Shown one piece after another: positions 17,246 through 25,719 of a DNA stretch of 33,235 nucleotides. Location of the stretch: NCBI GenBank assembly GCA_015059865.1, contig SUZP01000018.1, positions 1-33,235 on the forward strand, read 5' to 3'. The notes below the pieces were generated by a model. The model was not told the origin of the DNA, did not search any database, and saw only the letters and a program-made list of their open reading frames with translations. The position numbers were made by a program, and so were the translations under genes. Numbering within the stretch: the stretch's first letter is position 1; the number at the start of each line of letters is the position of its first letter. The stretch comes from Rikenellaceae bacterium. GTDB lineage: Bacteria > Bacteroidota > Bacteroidia > Bacteroidales > Rikenellaceae.

Positions 17246-20200
17246 TTACTTTGTAAAGTATGCTACTGCATTTGCAAAGAGGCTCTGTCGCTTCTCGCCT
17301 GCGATATTCTTGAACAAACAGTCGTCGTAACGCTCCGTATGTCCCATCTTACCGAGAATCTGTCCATTCTTCGAGATGATACCCTCGATACCGTATGACG
17401 AGCCGTTAGGGTTGTGTGGTGCATCGGTTGTAGCGTTGCCCTCCATATCGGCATACTGGAACGCCACCTGACCATTTGCGAACAACTCCTCAGCCATCTC
17501 CTCGCTAACCACGAACTTACCCTCGCCGTGGCTCACTGCAATAGAGTGCAAATCGCCAACCTCGAACGATGACAACCAAGGCGATGCCGTAGTTCCCACG
17601 CGCGTCGAAACAATCTGCGAGATGTGGCGGTGAATATCGTTGTGGAAGAGGGTAGGCGACTCCTTGGTCATCATACCCAAGCGACCATAAGGCAGCAAGC
17701 CCGACTTAACCAACGCTTGGAATCCGTTGCAGATACCGAGAATCAAGCCTCCACGCTCAATCAACGAGTGAACAGCCTTGGTAACAGTTGCGTTATTCAA
17801 GACGCTTGCGATAAACTTACCGCTACCATCAGGCTCATCTCCGAGCGAGAATCCACCACTCAAAACGAGGATATGACACTTGTCGATTGCCGCAGCCATT
17901 GCATCAATCGAATGCAAGACATCTTCCGGTGTAAGGTTGCGGAACACTCCGATATGAGTCTCTGCACCCTCACGCTCGAATGCGCGAGCTGTATCGTAGT
18001 CGCAGTTTGTACCCGGGAATACAGGGAGATATACCTGCACCTTATCCACCTTTTCGCCCTTATACTGCGGTGCAGCGGCCTTATAGTTGCCCTCGCGGCA
18101 CTTCTCGCCCGACTTACCCTTGGCAGGGTATATCTTCTCGAACTTCGCAGTATTTGCATCGTACAACTCCGCCAACGAGAACTTTTCGCCAAGCACCTCA
18201 ATACTCTTTTCAGCAATAGTCTTACCTACGAGCAATGCACCTGCAACCTCGCCCTTAGCCTCGACCAAAATCGAGCCGTACGAGTAGTCGAACAGTGTCG
18301 GCTCATCGCAGGTCAAAGTTGCACCAATCTCATTTCCGAACGACATCTTCGCCACTGCCTCCGCTACGCCACCAAAGCCGATAGCGTAGGCCGACACGAT
18401 ATTTCCGTTGTGGATATTCTCGGTTACGAGGGCGAAGTTAGCCTTCAACTCCTCGGTATTTGGTGTATAGTTCTTGTTTGGTGTATGCTTAACGAGATAG
18501 AGCGCATTACCTGCCTCCTTAAACTCAGGGCTGATAGCCTTGCGGGCATCGAGTGTTGTGATACCGAATGCAATCAAGGTTGGCGGCACATTAATATTTT
18601 GGAATGTACCACTCATCGAGTCCTTACCACCAATCGAAGGTAAGCCGAACTCCTTCTGCATACGAATTGTTCCCAAGAGTGCCGACATAGGCTTACCCCA
18701 CGAGCGAGCATCGCTCATACGCTCGAAATACTCCTGATACGAGAAGCGCATCTTCTCGTACGAAGCACCCGAAGCCACAACCTTTGCACAAGCCTCCACT
18801 ACGGCATACTCCGCACCGTGATATGGCGACCAAGCCGAGATATACGGGTTGAAACCAAACGCCATAACGCTCGCAGTCGAGGTCTTGCCGTGGCGTACTG
18901 GCAGAGTCTGCATCGAAACCTGTGTCTCGGTGCGCTGTGTCTTACCACCAAACGGCATCAAGACTGTCGAGCGACCAATGGTCGAGTCGAACATCTCGCA
19001 CAAGCCACGCTGCGACACCACATTATTATCTTTGAGGTTGTTCAACATCTTCTCGCGGATTGTTGCACCCTCAACCTCGCGGTGGAATGGGTTGCACTCG
19101 CAAACTGCTCCGAGTGTAATCTTGGTGTAGTGCTTTGCACCTGCCGAGTCGATAAACTCACGCTTCAAGTCGGCAACCTTCTCGCCCTTGTAGAACATAC
19201 GCATACGCTGTGTATCGGTAACATCCGCTACATGCGTAACCTCGACATTCTCCTCACGGCAGAGGGCTATCATCGCCTCTACATCCTTCTTCTCCACAAC
19301 TACGGACATACGCTCCTGCGACTCCGAAATAGCCAACTCGGTAGCGTTCAATCCGTTATACTTTACTGGTACGCGGTCGAGGTAGATATCCAAGCCGTCG
19401 GTCAATTCACCGATAGCCACCGAGACACCTCCTGCACCAAAGTCATTCGACTTCTTAATCAGGCGCGTTACATCGCCACGGCGGAACAAGTGCTGAATCT
19501 TACGCTCCTCCGGAGCATTTCCCTTCTGCACCTCCGAGCCACACTCCTCCAACGAGGCGGTGGTGTGCTGCTTTGACGAGCCGGTAGCTCCACCGATACC
19601 GTCACGACCTGTACGACCTCCCAAGAGGAGTACAACATCGCCCGGTGCTGGGCTCTCACGGCGCACATCCGAAGCCTTAACAGCTCCGACAACGGCACCA
19701 ACCTCCAAACGCTTTGCCACATAGTCGTCGTGGTAAATCTCGCGTACATGGGTTGTTGCCAAACCTATCTGGTTACCATAGCTCGAATAGCCAGCTGCCG
19801 CCTTGCGCGAAATGATGCGCTGTGGCAACTTTCCTTCGAGGGTTTCATCTACACCCTTATATATATCGCCCGCACCCGTCACGCGCATAGCCTGATATAC
19901 ATAGGCACGGCCTGACAGTGGGTCACGAATAGCACCACCCAAGCAGGTCGAAGCACCTCCGAAAGGCTCAATCTCGGTAGGGTGGTTGTGGGTTTCGTTC
20001 TTGAACTGCAAGAGCCACTTCTCACTCTGTCCCTCGATATCGACATCGACAAAGATGGAGCAAGCGTTGTTCTCCTCGCTCACCTCCATATCGTCTAACT
20101 TTCCAATCTTACGCAAGTAGCGAGCACCAATGGTTGCAAGCTCCATCAAACACAACGACTTCTGCTCGCGACCAAGCTCCTTGCGCATCATACCGAACTC

Positions 20201-20944
20201 GGCCAAAGCCTCCTCGAACTCTGCTCGCATAAACGAGTCATCAATCTTCACCTCTTCAATCTCGGTGGTGAAGGTGGTGTGACGGCAGTGGTCGCTCCAA
20301 TAGGTATCCAAAATTCGCAACTCGGTCTGTGTAGGGTTGCGCTGCTCACTACGGAAGTACTCCACAACACAACGCAAGTCGTCGGCATTCATTGCCAAGC
20401 CATTCTCCTTGCAGTATGGAAGCAGCTCCTCCTCCTTCATATCGGTAAAGCCCTCCAACACCGGCACTGGCTTGATATCAGCCTGCTCAGAGTCCGACAA
20501 AATTCGCAAATCCTTCTCGCGCGACTCTACGGCATTGATAAGGTAGTGCTTAATCTTAGCCATCTGCTCCTCCGTTACGCCATCATCGAAGATATAGAGG
20601 CGCGACGAACGAATTTTCACATCGGCAGCAGGCTCCAACAAGTGAACGCAATCTACGGCCGACGATGCGCGCTGGTCGAACTGACCCGGCAGATACTCGA
20701 TAGAGAGATACTTCTTGCCATCGTAGTCGCACTCGTCAGTGACGAGGTCGGTAACAATCTCTCCAAATACGGAGTAGCGACAACGCTCTACCAAGTCATC
20801 GCTAAATCCAAACAAATCGTAAACATTGAGTACACGCAACTCTGCTATTGAGAGCGAGAGGTTTTCGTTCAACTCCTTGCGGAGCGACTCAGCCTCGACC
20901 TGAAAGCGAGCGTACTTCTCGACAAATATTCTGTGATTTTTCAT
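17246..20944 (-). CDS. purL: Phosphoribosylformylglycinamidine synthase (fused PurL-PurQ)
   Basis: Converts FGAR to FGAM with ATP and glutamine. At 1232 aa it is the large single-chain form. In order: an N-terminal FGAM-synthase domain; two AIRS-like halves (KNETHNHPTEIEPFGGAST is the ATP/metal signature, and SIGGKDSMSGTF lies in the second half); and a C-terminal class I glutaminase from about residue 965. The glutaminase triad is intact: nucleophile Cys in LILGICNGFQ, and His and Glu in MGHTER. HGEGKF is also present. In contrast to PurF and GuaA in this window, this enzyme should still use glutamine. Heptamer elements lie on both sides of it. Confidence 0.97.
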   Translation of the reverse strand: MKNHRIFVEKYARFQVEAESLRKELNENLSLSIAELRVLNVYDLFGFSDDLVERCRYSVFGEIVTDLVTDECDYDGKKYLSIEYLPGQFDQRASSAVDCVHLLEPAADVKIRSSRLYIFDDGVTEEQMAKIKHYLINAVESREKDLRILSDSEQADIKPVPVLEGFTDMKEEELLPYCKENGLAMNADDLRCVVEYFRSEQRNPTQTELRILDTYWSDHCRHTTFTTEIEEVKIDDSFMRAEFEEALAEFGMMRKELGREQKSLCLMELATIGARYLRKIGKLDDMEVSEENNACSIFVDVDIEGQSEKWLLQFKNETHNHPTEIEPFGGASTCLGGAIRDPLSGRAYVYQAMRVTGAGDIYKGVDETLEGKLPQRIISRKAAAGYSSYGNQIGLATTHVREIYHDDYVAKRLEVGAVVGAVKASDVRRESPAPGDVVLLLGGRTGRDGIGGATGSSKQHTTASLEECGSEVQKGNAPEERKIQHLFRRGDVTRLIKKSNDFGAGGVSVAIGELTDGLDIYLDRVPVKYNGLNATELAISESQERMSVVVEKKDVEAMIALCREENVEVTHVADVTDTQRMRMFYKGEKVADLKREFIDSAGAKHYTKITLGAVCECNPFHREVEGATIREKMLNNLKDNNVVSQRGLCEMFDSTIGRSTVLMPFGGKTQRTETQVSMQTLPVRHGKTSTASVMAFGFNPYISAWSPYHGAEYAVVEACAKVVASGASYEKMRFSYQEYFERMSDARSWGKPMSALLGTIRMQKEFGLPSIGGKDSMSGTFQNINVPPTLIAFGITTLDARKAISPEFKEAGNALYLVKHTPNKNYTPNTEELKANFALVTENIHNGNIVSAYAIGFGGVAEAVAKMSFGNEIGATLTCDEPTLFDYSYGSILVEAKGEVAGALLVGKTIAEKSIEVLGEKFSLAELYDANTAKFEKIYPAKGKSGEKCREGNYKAAAPQYKGEKVDKVQVYLPVFPGTNCDYDTARAFEREGAETHIGVFRNLTPEDVLHSIDAMAAAIDKCHILVLSGGFSLGDEPDGSGKFIASVLNNATVTKAVHSLIERGGLILGICNGFQALVKSGLLPYGRLGMMTKESPTLFHNDIHRHISQIVSTRVGTTASPWLSSFEVGDLHSIAVSHGEGKFVVSEEMAEELFANGQVAFQYADMEGNATTDAPHNPNGSSYGIEGIISKNGQILGKMGHTERYDDCLFKNIAGEKRQSLFANAVAYFTK

Positions 20945-20957
20945 AACTTCAAAATCA

Positions 20958-21103
20958 AATTGATAATTGATAATTGAAAAATTGACAATTAGTGGTAAAA
21001 CGATAAGTCGTTTTTGTCTCTATTGTATTATTTTCTACATCAACTATCTAATTATAAATATAAACTCCTTTAATTATCAATTGTCAACTGTCAATTATCA
21101 ATT
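20958..21103. repeat. Inverted heptamer-array element between purE and purL
   Basis: AATTGAT-type units (20958-20992) and inverse AATTATC/AATTGTC units (21072-21103) flank a core with AAAACGA-TAAG-TCGTTTT (20997-21014). The layout and core match the element at 17125-17242. Confidence 0.75.
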
Positions 21104-21578
21104 AAAGTTCCGGAAGCGTAGCTGCCAAAACTGTTGCCGTTTGCTTTGCGCGGAAGGCGAGCAACTTCTCCTCGACAGCCTTGTCGGTCAATGCGAAAAT
21201 CTGTGCAGCGATAAGAGCTGCATTCTTTGCGCCGTTGATTGCAGTTGTAGCCACAGGAATACCACCCGGCATCTGCACGATAGACAACAACGAATCCAGA
21301 CCTCCGAGTGCCGAGGTCTTGATTGGCACACCGATAACTGGTACGGTAGTCATAGCTGCCGTAACACCCGCTACATGCGCTGCGCCACCTGCACCTGCGA
21401 TAATAGCACCAAAGCCACGCTCGCGTGCCGACTTCGCAAACTCATACATCAAATCAGGGGTACGATGTGCGCTGATAACACGCTTCTCGTACTCGATACC
21501 CAACTCTTCGAGGGTTTCACAAGCTGCCTTCATAACATCCCAGTCGCTTGTCGAACCCATTACCACTGCTACCTTCAT
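21102..21578 (-). CDS. purE: N5-carboxyaminoimidazole ribonucleotide mutase
   Basis: Interconverts N5-CAIR and CAIR, or carboxylates AIR directly if it is a class II enzyme. It has 158 aa. [21 protein letters not shown] and [13 protein letters not shown] are the active-site loops. No purK is in the window, so the class cannot be decided here. It is the first enzyme gene of the purine operon; its start codon is 303 nt downstream of the start of a short leader ORF (21789-21881). No TAnnTTTG box is seen between the leader terminator and purE, so the leader promoter at 21886-21893 is the likely operon promoter. Confidence 0.95.
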   Translation of the reverse strand: MKVAVVMGSTSDWDVMKAACETLEELGIEYEKRVISAHRTPDLMYEFAKSARERGFGAIIAGAGGAAHVAGVTAAMTTVPVIGVPIKTSALGGLDSLLSIVQMPGGIPVATTAINGAKNAALIAAQIFALTDKAVEEKLLAFRAKQTATVLAATLPEL

Positions 21579-21639
21579 AATGTAAATTTTTATTGTTTTG
21601 TTGTTTGTTCTCTATTTTCCATTCTCCTAACCTTATCAC

Positions 21640-21686
21640 GGCGCAACCGATTTAGAGGTTATTAGGGGTCGTTAGAGGTAGTTAGG
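21640..21686. repeat. Ten-bp-period G-rich repeat upstream of purE
   Basis: TAGAGG, TAGGGG, TAGAGG and TAGGG recur at 10-bp steps after the motif TCACGGCGCA. The same motif precedes the TTACTGGGG tract at 30008-30076. Confidence 0.5.
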
Positions 21687-21723
21687 GCGCGCTGAAAGTT
21701 TTTTCAACTACTAACTACTCGTT

Positions 21724-21751
21724 ACTCACTACTCACTACTCACTACTCACT
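21724..21751. repeat. Heptamer array, ACTCACT x4
   Basis: Four exact ACTCACT units, preceded by degenerate units, between the leader terminator and purE. The complement-type array is at 3642-3676. Confidence 0.9.
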
Positions 21752-21785
21752 AAATAAAAAAGCCGCTACAATCCCTTGTAGTGGC
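21752..21785 (-). terminator. Leader terminator (attenuator candidate) upstream of purE
   Basis: On the minus strand, a 10-bp stem GCCACTACAA/TTGTAGCGGC (21785-21776 with 21771-21762, one G-T pair) with loop GGGA is followed by six T (21761-21756). It begins 3 nt after the stop of the leader ORF. Confidence 0.85.
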
Positions 21786-21788
21786 CCC

Positions 21789-21881
21789 TTATTCGCACAC
21801 ACGCGCCCCCGAAATCTGCTGCTGCGACTTTCGCTGACGCTGCTGCACACAATAGGCGATATGTACACTCTGTAAAAACAT
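21789..21881 (-). CDS. Candidate glutamine-rich leader peptide of the purine operon
   Basis: A 30-codon ORF (ATG 21881, TAA 21789) between a TATCTTTG promoter box and an intrinsic terminator, in the transcription direction of purE. Seven of 30 residues are Gln, all CAG (positions 4, 13, 14, 16, 20, 21, 22); the centre reads CVQQRQRKSQQQ. There are only 4 nt between the -7 box and the ATG, so the message is probably leaderless. The layout of promoter, short codon-biased ORF, terminator and operon resembles amino-acid attenuation leaders; glutamine is a substrate of this pathway. UUGUGUG before the Gln codons could pair imperfectly with the 5' arm of the terminator. Alternatives are an independent small protein or a small RNA. 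Confidence 0.5.
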   Translation of the reverse strand: MFLQSVHIAYCVQQRQRKSQQQISGARVCE

Positions 21882-21885
21882 AGCG

Positions 21886-21893
21886 CAAAGATA
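21886..21893 (-). promoter_or_regulatory. -7 element for the purE leader and operon
   Basis: TATCTTTG on the minus strand. The -33 position is only T-rich (TTTT rather than TTTG). Confidence 0.65.
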
Positions 21894-22011
21894 CTCTTTT
21901 TTTATTATATAAAAAAGACCTTTCGGTAGATTTTTCAACATTTTATCGAAAAATATATACCATTGTAATAGTTGGAATTATTTTACAAGGTCAAGAGATT
22001 TTTTTGATAAA

Positions 22012-22039
22012 TTTTGCATTTTGAATTTTGCATTTTGCA
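22012..22039. repeat. Heptamer array (TTTTGCA-type) carrying the guaB -33 box
   Basis: Units TTTTGCA, TTTTGAA, TTTTGCA, TTTTGCA. The third unit supplies the TTTG (22027-22030) of the guaB leader promoter. Confidence 0.8.
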
Positions 22040-22057
22040 TTTTTTGTTGTACCTTTG
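22027..22057 (+). promoter_or_regulatory. Promoter of the guaBA leader and operon
   Basis: A perfect TTTG (22027-22030), 19 nt, TACCTTTG (22050-22057). The 5' leader before guaB is about 185 nt. Confidence 0.88.
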
Positions 22058-22073
22058 CCCAAAGTTTGAGCAA

Positions 22074-22169
22074 ATGTATATACTGCACAACATAGGCAAG
22101 CGTAAAACTCCGCAAATTCCGGAGTTCCAAAGAGTGGGAGCGTGCGCAGTGTGCGGTGCTGAAAGATAA
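22074..22169 (+). CDS. Candidate leader peptide of guaBA
   Basis: A 31-codon ORF (ATG 22074, TAA 22167-22169) that starts 16 nt after the guaB promoter -7 box and ends 11 nt before a 9-bp hairpin. The peptide begins MYILHNIGKRKT and ends GACAVCGAER, with two Cys near the C-terminus and no strong single-residue bias. The layout parallels the Gln-rich ORF in front of purE. A hairpin AACTCCG/CGGAGTT (22107-22127) lies inside the ORF and could compete with translation. The ORF could be coincidental; its position is the main support. Confidence 0.4.
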   Translation: MYILHNIGKRKTPQIPEFQRVGACAVCGAER

Positions 22170-22180
22170 AGAGTTACGGG

Positions 22181-22215
22181 GCGGAGTGCGTATGCATTCC
22201 GCTTCTTGTTTTTGA
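22181..22215 (+). terminator. Hairpin with T-rich tail in the guaB leader
   Basis: Stem GCGGAGTGC/GCATTCCGC (22181-22189 with 22194-22202, one G-T pair) with a GTAT loop, then TTCTTGTTTTT. It resembles a weak intrinsic terminator 35 nt before the guaB ATG, so it may be an attenuator. Confidence 0.6.
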
Positions 22216-22249
22216 AAACAAATTAATAATAATATAAATATAGGTAATT

Positions 22250-23719
22250 ATGTTTTTAGATGAACGAGTACAACAAGAGGGCTTGACCTTTGACGATGTA
22301 TTGCTTGTACCGGCATACTCGGAGGTTTTGCCACGCGAAGTTAGCACCAAAGGTCGCTTCTCGCGCAACATTACACTCAACATCCCAATCGTATCGGCTG
22401 CTATGGACACCGTAACAGAGGCTCCTATGGCTATTGCCGTAGCACGAGAGGGTGGTATTGGTGTTATTCACAAGAATATGTCTATTGCAGAGCAGGCGGC
22501 TCATGTACGCCGTGTGAAGCGTGCCGAGAATGGTATGATTGATGACCCCGTAACCATCTCACGCGAAAACACCGTAGGCGATGCGCTCGATATGATGCGC
22601 GAAAATAAGATTGGAGGTATTCCTGTTGTCGATGAAAATCGTTTCCTCGTAGGTATCGTAACCAACCGCGACCTCCGCTTCCAGAAGGATATGTCGCGCA
22701 AGATTGAGGAGGTGATGACAGCAAAAGACCTCGTCACAATCACCGAGGGCGAGAATACCGATGTTGCAGAGGTATTGCTCTCGAATAAGATTGAGAAGTT
22801 GCCTGTTGTAGACAAGGAGGGACACCTCGTAGGTCTTATAACCTACAAGGACTTAACCAAGGCACAAGACCATCCAAATGCTTGTAAGGATGCAAAAGGT
22901 CGTCTTCGTGTAGCAGCAGGTATCGGCATTACGCCTGATGCAATGGAGCGCGTTGCTGCTCTCGTAGCCGAGAATGTAGATGCCGTAGTTCTCGACTCGG
23001 CACACGGACACACTAAGGGCGTTGTGGGCTTGTTGAAGAGGATTAAGGAGGTATATCCAAAGCTCGATGTTGTGGTTGGAAATATCGCAACTGCCGAGGC
23101 TGCAAAATATCTTATCGATGCAGGAGCCGATGGTATTAAAGTTGGTATCGGTCCCGGCTCAATCTGTACAACCCGTATTATTGCAGGCGTGGGTGTTCCG
23201 CAACTCACCGCAATCTTCGACTGTGCAAAGGCTGCGCAGGGTAGTGGTGTAGGCGTTATTGCCGATGGTGGTTTGCGCTATTCGGGCGATATCGTGAAGG
23301 CGTTGTCGGCAGGTGGTACCTGCGTTATGTGCGGCTCGATGTTTGCCGGCACCGAGGAGTCGCCGGGCGAGACCATTATCTACAACGGTCGTAAGTTCAA
23401 GACCTACCGCGGTATGGGCTCTATCGATGCGATGAAGGCGGGCTCGAAGGACCGCTACTTCCAAGATGGCGAGGCAAACGCTATGAAGCTCGTTCCTGAG
23501 GGTATTGTAGGTCGCGTACCATTCAAGGGTTCGTTGGCAGAGACTGTATATCAGCTCGTTGGCGGTATTCGTGCAGGTATGGGATATTGTGGTGCACGCA
23601 CCATTGAGGAGTTGCAGCAAGCTCGCTTTGTTCGCATCACCTCAGCTGCCGTAGTGGAGAATCACCCACACGACATCACCATCACACGCGAGACACCAAA
23701 CTATTCGCGCGGAGAGTAA
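22250..23719 (+). CDS. guaB: IMP dehydrogenase
   Basis: Oxidises IMP to XMP with NAD, the committed step to GMP. It has 489 aa. The N-terminal [17 protein letters not shown] is diagnostic, and two CBS domains span about 93-205. The TIM barrel follows, with catalytic Cys306 in [10 protein letters not shown] and the flap [18 protein letters not shown]. It is transcribed away from the purE operon from its own promoter and leader, and is followed 35 bp later by guaA. Confidence 0.98.
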   Translation: MFLDERVQQEGLTFDDVLLVPAYSEVLPREVSTKGRFSRNITLNIPIVSAAMDTVTEAPMAIAVAREGGIGVIHKNMSIAEQAAHVRRVKRAENGMIDDPVTISRENTVGDALDMMRENKIGGIPVVDENRFLVGIVTNRDLRFQKDMSRKIEEVMTAKDLVTITEGENTDVAEVLLSNKIEKLPVVDKEGHLVGLITYKDLTKAQDHPNACKDAKGRLRVAAGIGITPDAMERVAALVAENVDAVVLDSAHGHTKGVVGLLKRIKEVYPKLDVVVGNIATAEAAKYLIDAGADGIKVGIGPGSICTTRIIAGVGVPQLTAIFDCAKAAQGSGVGVIADGGLRYSGDIVKALSAGGTCVMCGSMFAGTEESPGETIIYNGRKFKTYRGMGSIDAMKAGSKDRYFQDGEANAMKLVPEGIVGRVPFKGSLAETVYQLVGGIRAGMGYCGARTIEELQQARFVRITSAAVVENHPHDITITRETPNYSRGE

Positions 23720-23754
23720 CAAATTTTAGAACACAGTTAATTACAATTAATTAT

Positions 23755-25062
23755 ATGAAGCAAGATATGATTGTGATTCTCGACTTGGGAAGTCACGAGA
23801 ACACGGTGGTTGCCCGAGCAATTCGTGCATTGGGCGTATATAGCGAGATTTACCCACACGACATCACTGCAAAGGAGTTGCAGGCGTTGCCAAATGTTAA
23901 GGGTGTAATTATCAACGGAGGTCCTAACTGCGTAATCGATGGGGTAGAGATTGATGTTTTACCGGAGATTTACGAGGCAGGCTTCCCTGTAATGGCAGCA
24001 GGTTGGGATAAGGCAAAGTGCGCAACAAAGTTGCCGCAGTTCACCGACGACTTGGAGGCTATTAAAGAGGCTGTAAAGGGCTTTGTATTCGATACTTGCA
24101 AGGCTGAGGCCAATTGGAATATGACAAATTTTGTAGCTGACCAAGTGGAGCTTATCCGTCAGCAGGTGGGCGACAAGAAGGTGTTGCTCGCATTGTCGGG
24201 TGGCGTAGACTCATCGGTCGTTGCAGCCCTTTTGTTGAAGGCTATCGGCAACAACCTTGTCTGCGTGCATGTAAATCACGGTTTGATGCGTAAGGGCGAG
24301 TCGGAGAATGTTGTGGAGGTGTTCCGCAATCAGCTCTGCGCAAACCTCGTATATGTAGATGCTACGGAGCGTTTCCTTACGAAGTTGGAGAATGTCGAGG
24401 ACCCTGAGCAGAAGCGTAAAATTATTGGTGGCGAGTTTATCCGCGTATTTGAGGAGGAGGCACGCAAGTTAGACGGCATCGACTTCCTCGGTCAGGGCAC
24501 TATCTATCCAGATATCGTAGAGAGTGGTACCAAGACTGCAAAGATGGTTAAGTCGCACCACAATGTAGGTGGTCTGCCAGAGGATTTGCAATTCGAGTTG
24601 GTAGAGCCTTTGAAGCAGCTCTTCAAAGACGAAGTTCGTGCTTGCGGTGTTGAGTTGGGCTTGCCATACGAGATGGTATATCGTCAGCCATTCCCAGGAC
24701 CGGGCTTGGGTGTTCGTTGCCTTGGCGCTATCACCCGTGACCGCTTGGAGGCAGTTCGTGAGTCGGATGCTATCTTGCGTGAGGAGTTCGCAAAGGCGGG
24801 CTTAGATAAGACTGTATGGCAGTATTTCACCATCGTACCAGACTTCAAGTCGGTAGGTGTACGCAACAATGCTCGTTCGTACGATTGGCCTGTAATACTT
24901 CGTGCTGTAAATACCGTAGATGCAATGACCGCAACTATCGAGCATATCGATTGGGCTATCCTTGCAAAGATTACAGACCGTATCTTGAAGGAGGTTCCAA
25001 ATGTGAACCGCGTATGCTATGACCTCTCGCCAAAGCCAAGTGCAACAATAGAGTGGGAGTAA
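23755..25062 (+). CDS. guaA: GMP synthase with a truncated, apparently inactive glutaminase domain
   Basis: Converts XMP to GMP. The ATP-pyrophosphatase half is complete: PP-loop LSGGVDSS (148-154), HVNHGLMRKGE, and the dimerization end PGPGLGVRCLG...VCYDLSPKPSATIEWE. The glutaminase half is not. A normal GuaA has about 200 residues here with Cys in GICYGMQ and a later His and Glu. This protein has about 125 residues; it keeps the first strands (ILDLGSHENTVVARAIR, INGGPNCV) but reads PVMAAGWDK where the Cys motif should be and lacks the His-Glu part. At 435 aa it is about 70-90 residues short with no frameshift. It is probably ammonia-dependent or supplied by a separate glutaminase. Confidence 0.93.
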   Translation: MKQDMIVILDLGSHENTVVARAIRALGVYSEIYPHDITAKELQALPNVKGVIINGGPNCVIDGVEIDVLPEIYEAGFPVMAAGWDKAKCATKLPQFTDDLEAIKEAVKGFVFDTCKAEANWNMTNFVADQVELIRQQVGDKKVLLALSGGVDSSVVAALLLKAIGNNLVCVHVNHGLMRKGESENVVEVFRNQLCANLVYVDATERFLTKLENVEDPEQKRKIIGGEFIRVFEEEARKLDGIDFLGQGTIYPDIVESGTKTAKMVKSHHNVGGLPEDLQFELVEPLKQLFKDEVRACGVELGLPYEMVYRQPFPGPGLGVRCLGAITRDRLEAVRESDAILREEFAKAGLDKTVWQYFTIVPDFKSVGVRNNARSYDWPVILRAVNTVDAMTATIEHIDWAILAKITDRILKEVPNVNRVCYDLSPKPSATIEWE

Positions 25063-25085
25063 CTCTCTGATATCAAAGCAAATAA

Positions 25086-25116
25086 AATAGGCTAACTCAT
25101 TGCGAGTTAGCCTATT
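25086..25116. terminator. Bidirectional terminator between guaA and the lipoprotein gene
   Basis: A perfect 13-bp stem AATAGGCTAACTC/GAGTTAGCCTATT with loop ATTGC, between convergent genes. The T-tracts are short on both sides. Confidence 0.85.
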
Positions 25117-25140
25117 CTATTTACATATTGCCCAAATATA

Positions 25141-25665
25141 TTACAACTCTGCTGGTACAATGTTAATAGTCACAAATGGAGTTGTCTCACCACCCATAGT
25201 GATATAACCAACACAAGTTACGGTCTCTTCGCCGTTAGGAATCTGCTTAACTACAATCTGCAAAGTGTTCGAGCCGCGATTGCCACTTGTAGTGCTACTC
25301 AACTCATAATTCTCAGGGTTGAAGTCAGCATCGTGACCTGCCTTAACCACATTGAATTGCACATACTCAGTGTACTCCTCCGGAATCTCTGCGCTCCATG
25401 CAACATTTGGAGTAATGGTGTAACGCAAGACATTGCTAGCATCCGTCGCATGCTGCCAAAAGCCTCTCCAATAGTTAGCCTTTGTCCACTTATCAGCTTC
25501 TGCATAACTCCACACATAAGCACCTTCATCATTCTGTGCATAAGTAGCGGTTTTGTTTGCAGGTGGTGCAATAACCACATCTGGCTCCTTCTTTTGCGCA
25601 CACGATACAAATAGAGTAGATGCAACAACTGCAAACATACTCAACACAACATAGATTTTTTTCAT
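25141..25665 (-). CDS. Hypothetical lipoprotein
   Basis: A 174-aa protein with a lipoprotein signal (lipobox LFVSC, Cys22). A Trp- and Tyr-rich stretch (WSYAEADKWTKANYWRGFWQ, about 52-71) is followed by a beta-rich C-terminal domain ending TPFVTINIVPAEL. The tail could be an Ig-like or BACON-like sandwich, but no family is recognised. It lies 54 bp behind nfnB with no terminator seen between, so it may be read from the same transcript. It ends at the shared terminator with guaA. Confidence 0.65.
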   Translation of the reverse strand: MKKIYVVLSMFAVVASTLFVSCAQKKEPDVVIAPPANKTATYAQNDEGAYVWSYAEADKWTKANYWRGFWQHATDASNVLRYTITPNVAWSAEIPEEYTEYVQFNVVKAGHDADFNPENYELSSTTSGNRGSNTLQIVVKQIPNGEETVTCVGYITMGGETTPFVTINIVPAEL

Positions 25666-25719
25666 AATTTTGTCTATTATTAAATTAGTATTTAGTTATT
25701 TATTTATTTTTAATTATCT

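Noticed and set aside
21752..21893. The purE leader as an SRP (4.5S) RNA gene
   Set aside because: GTCAG...AGCAGC resembles part of the SRP hairpin, but the two flanking segments are direct rather than complementary, so no SRP helix forms. An ORF with stop just before the terminator explains the region better.
21579..22249. Purine or ZTP riboswitch in the purE/guaB intergenic region
   Set aside because: I looked for the conserved purine-aptamer loops and the ZTP (pfl) core and saw neither.
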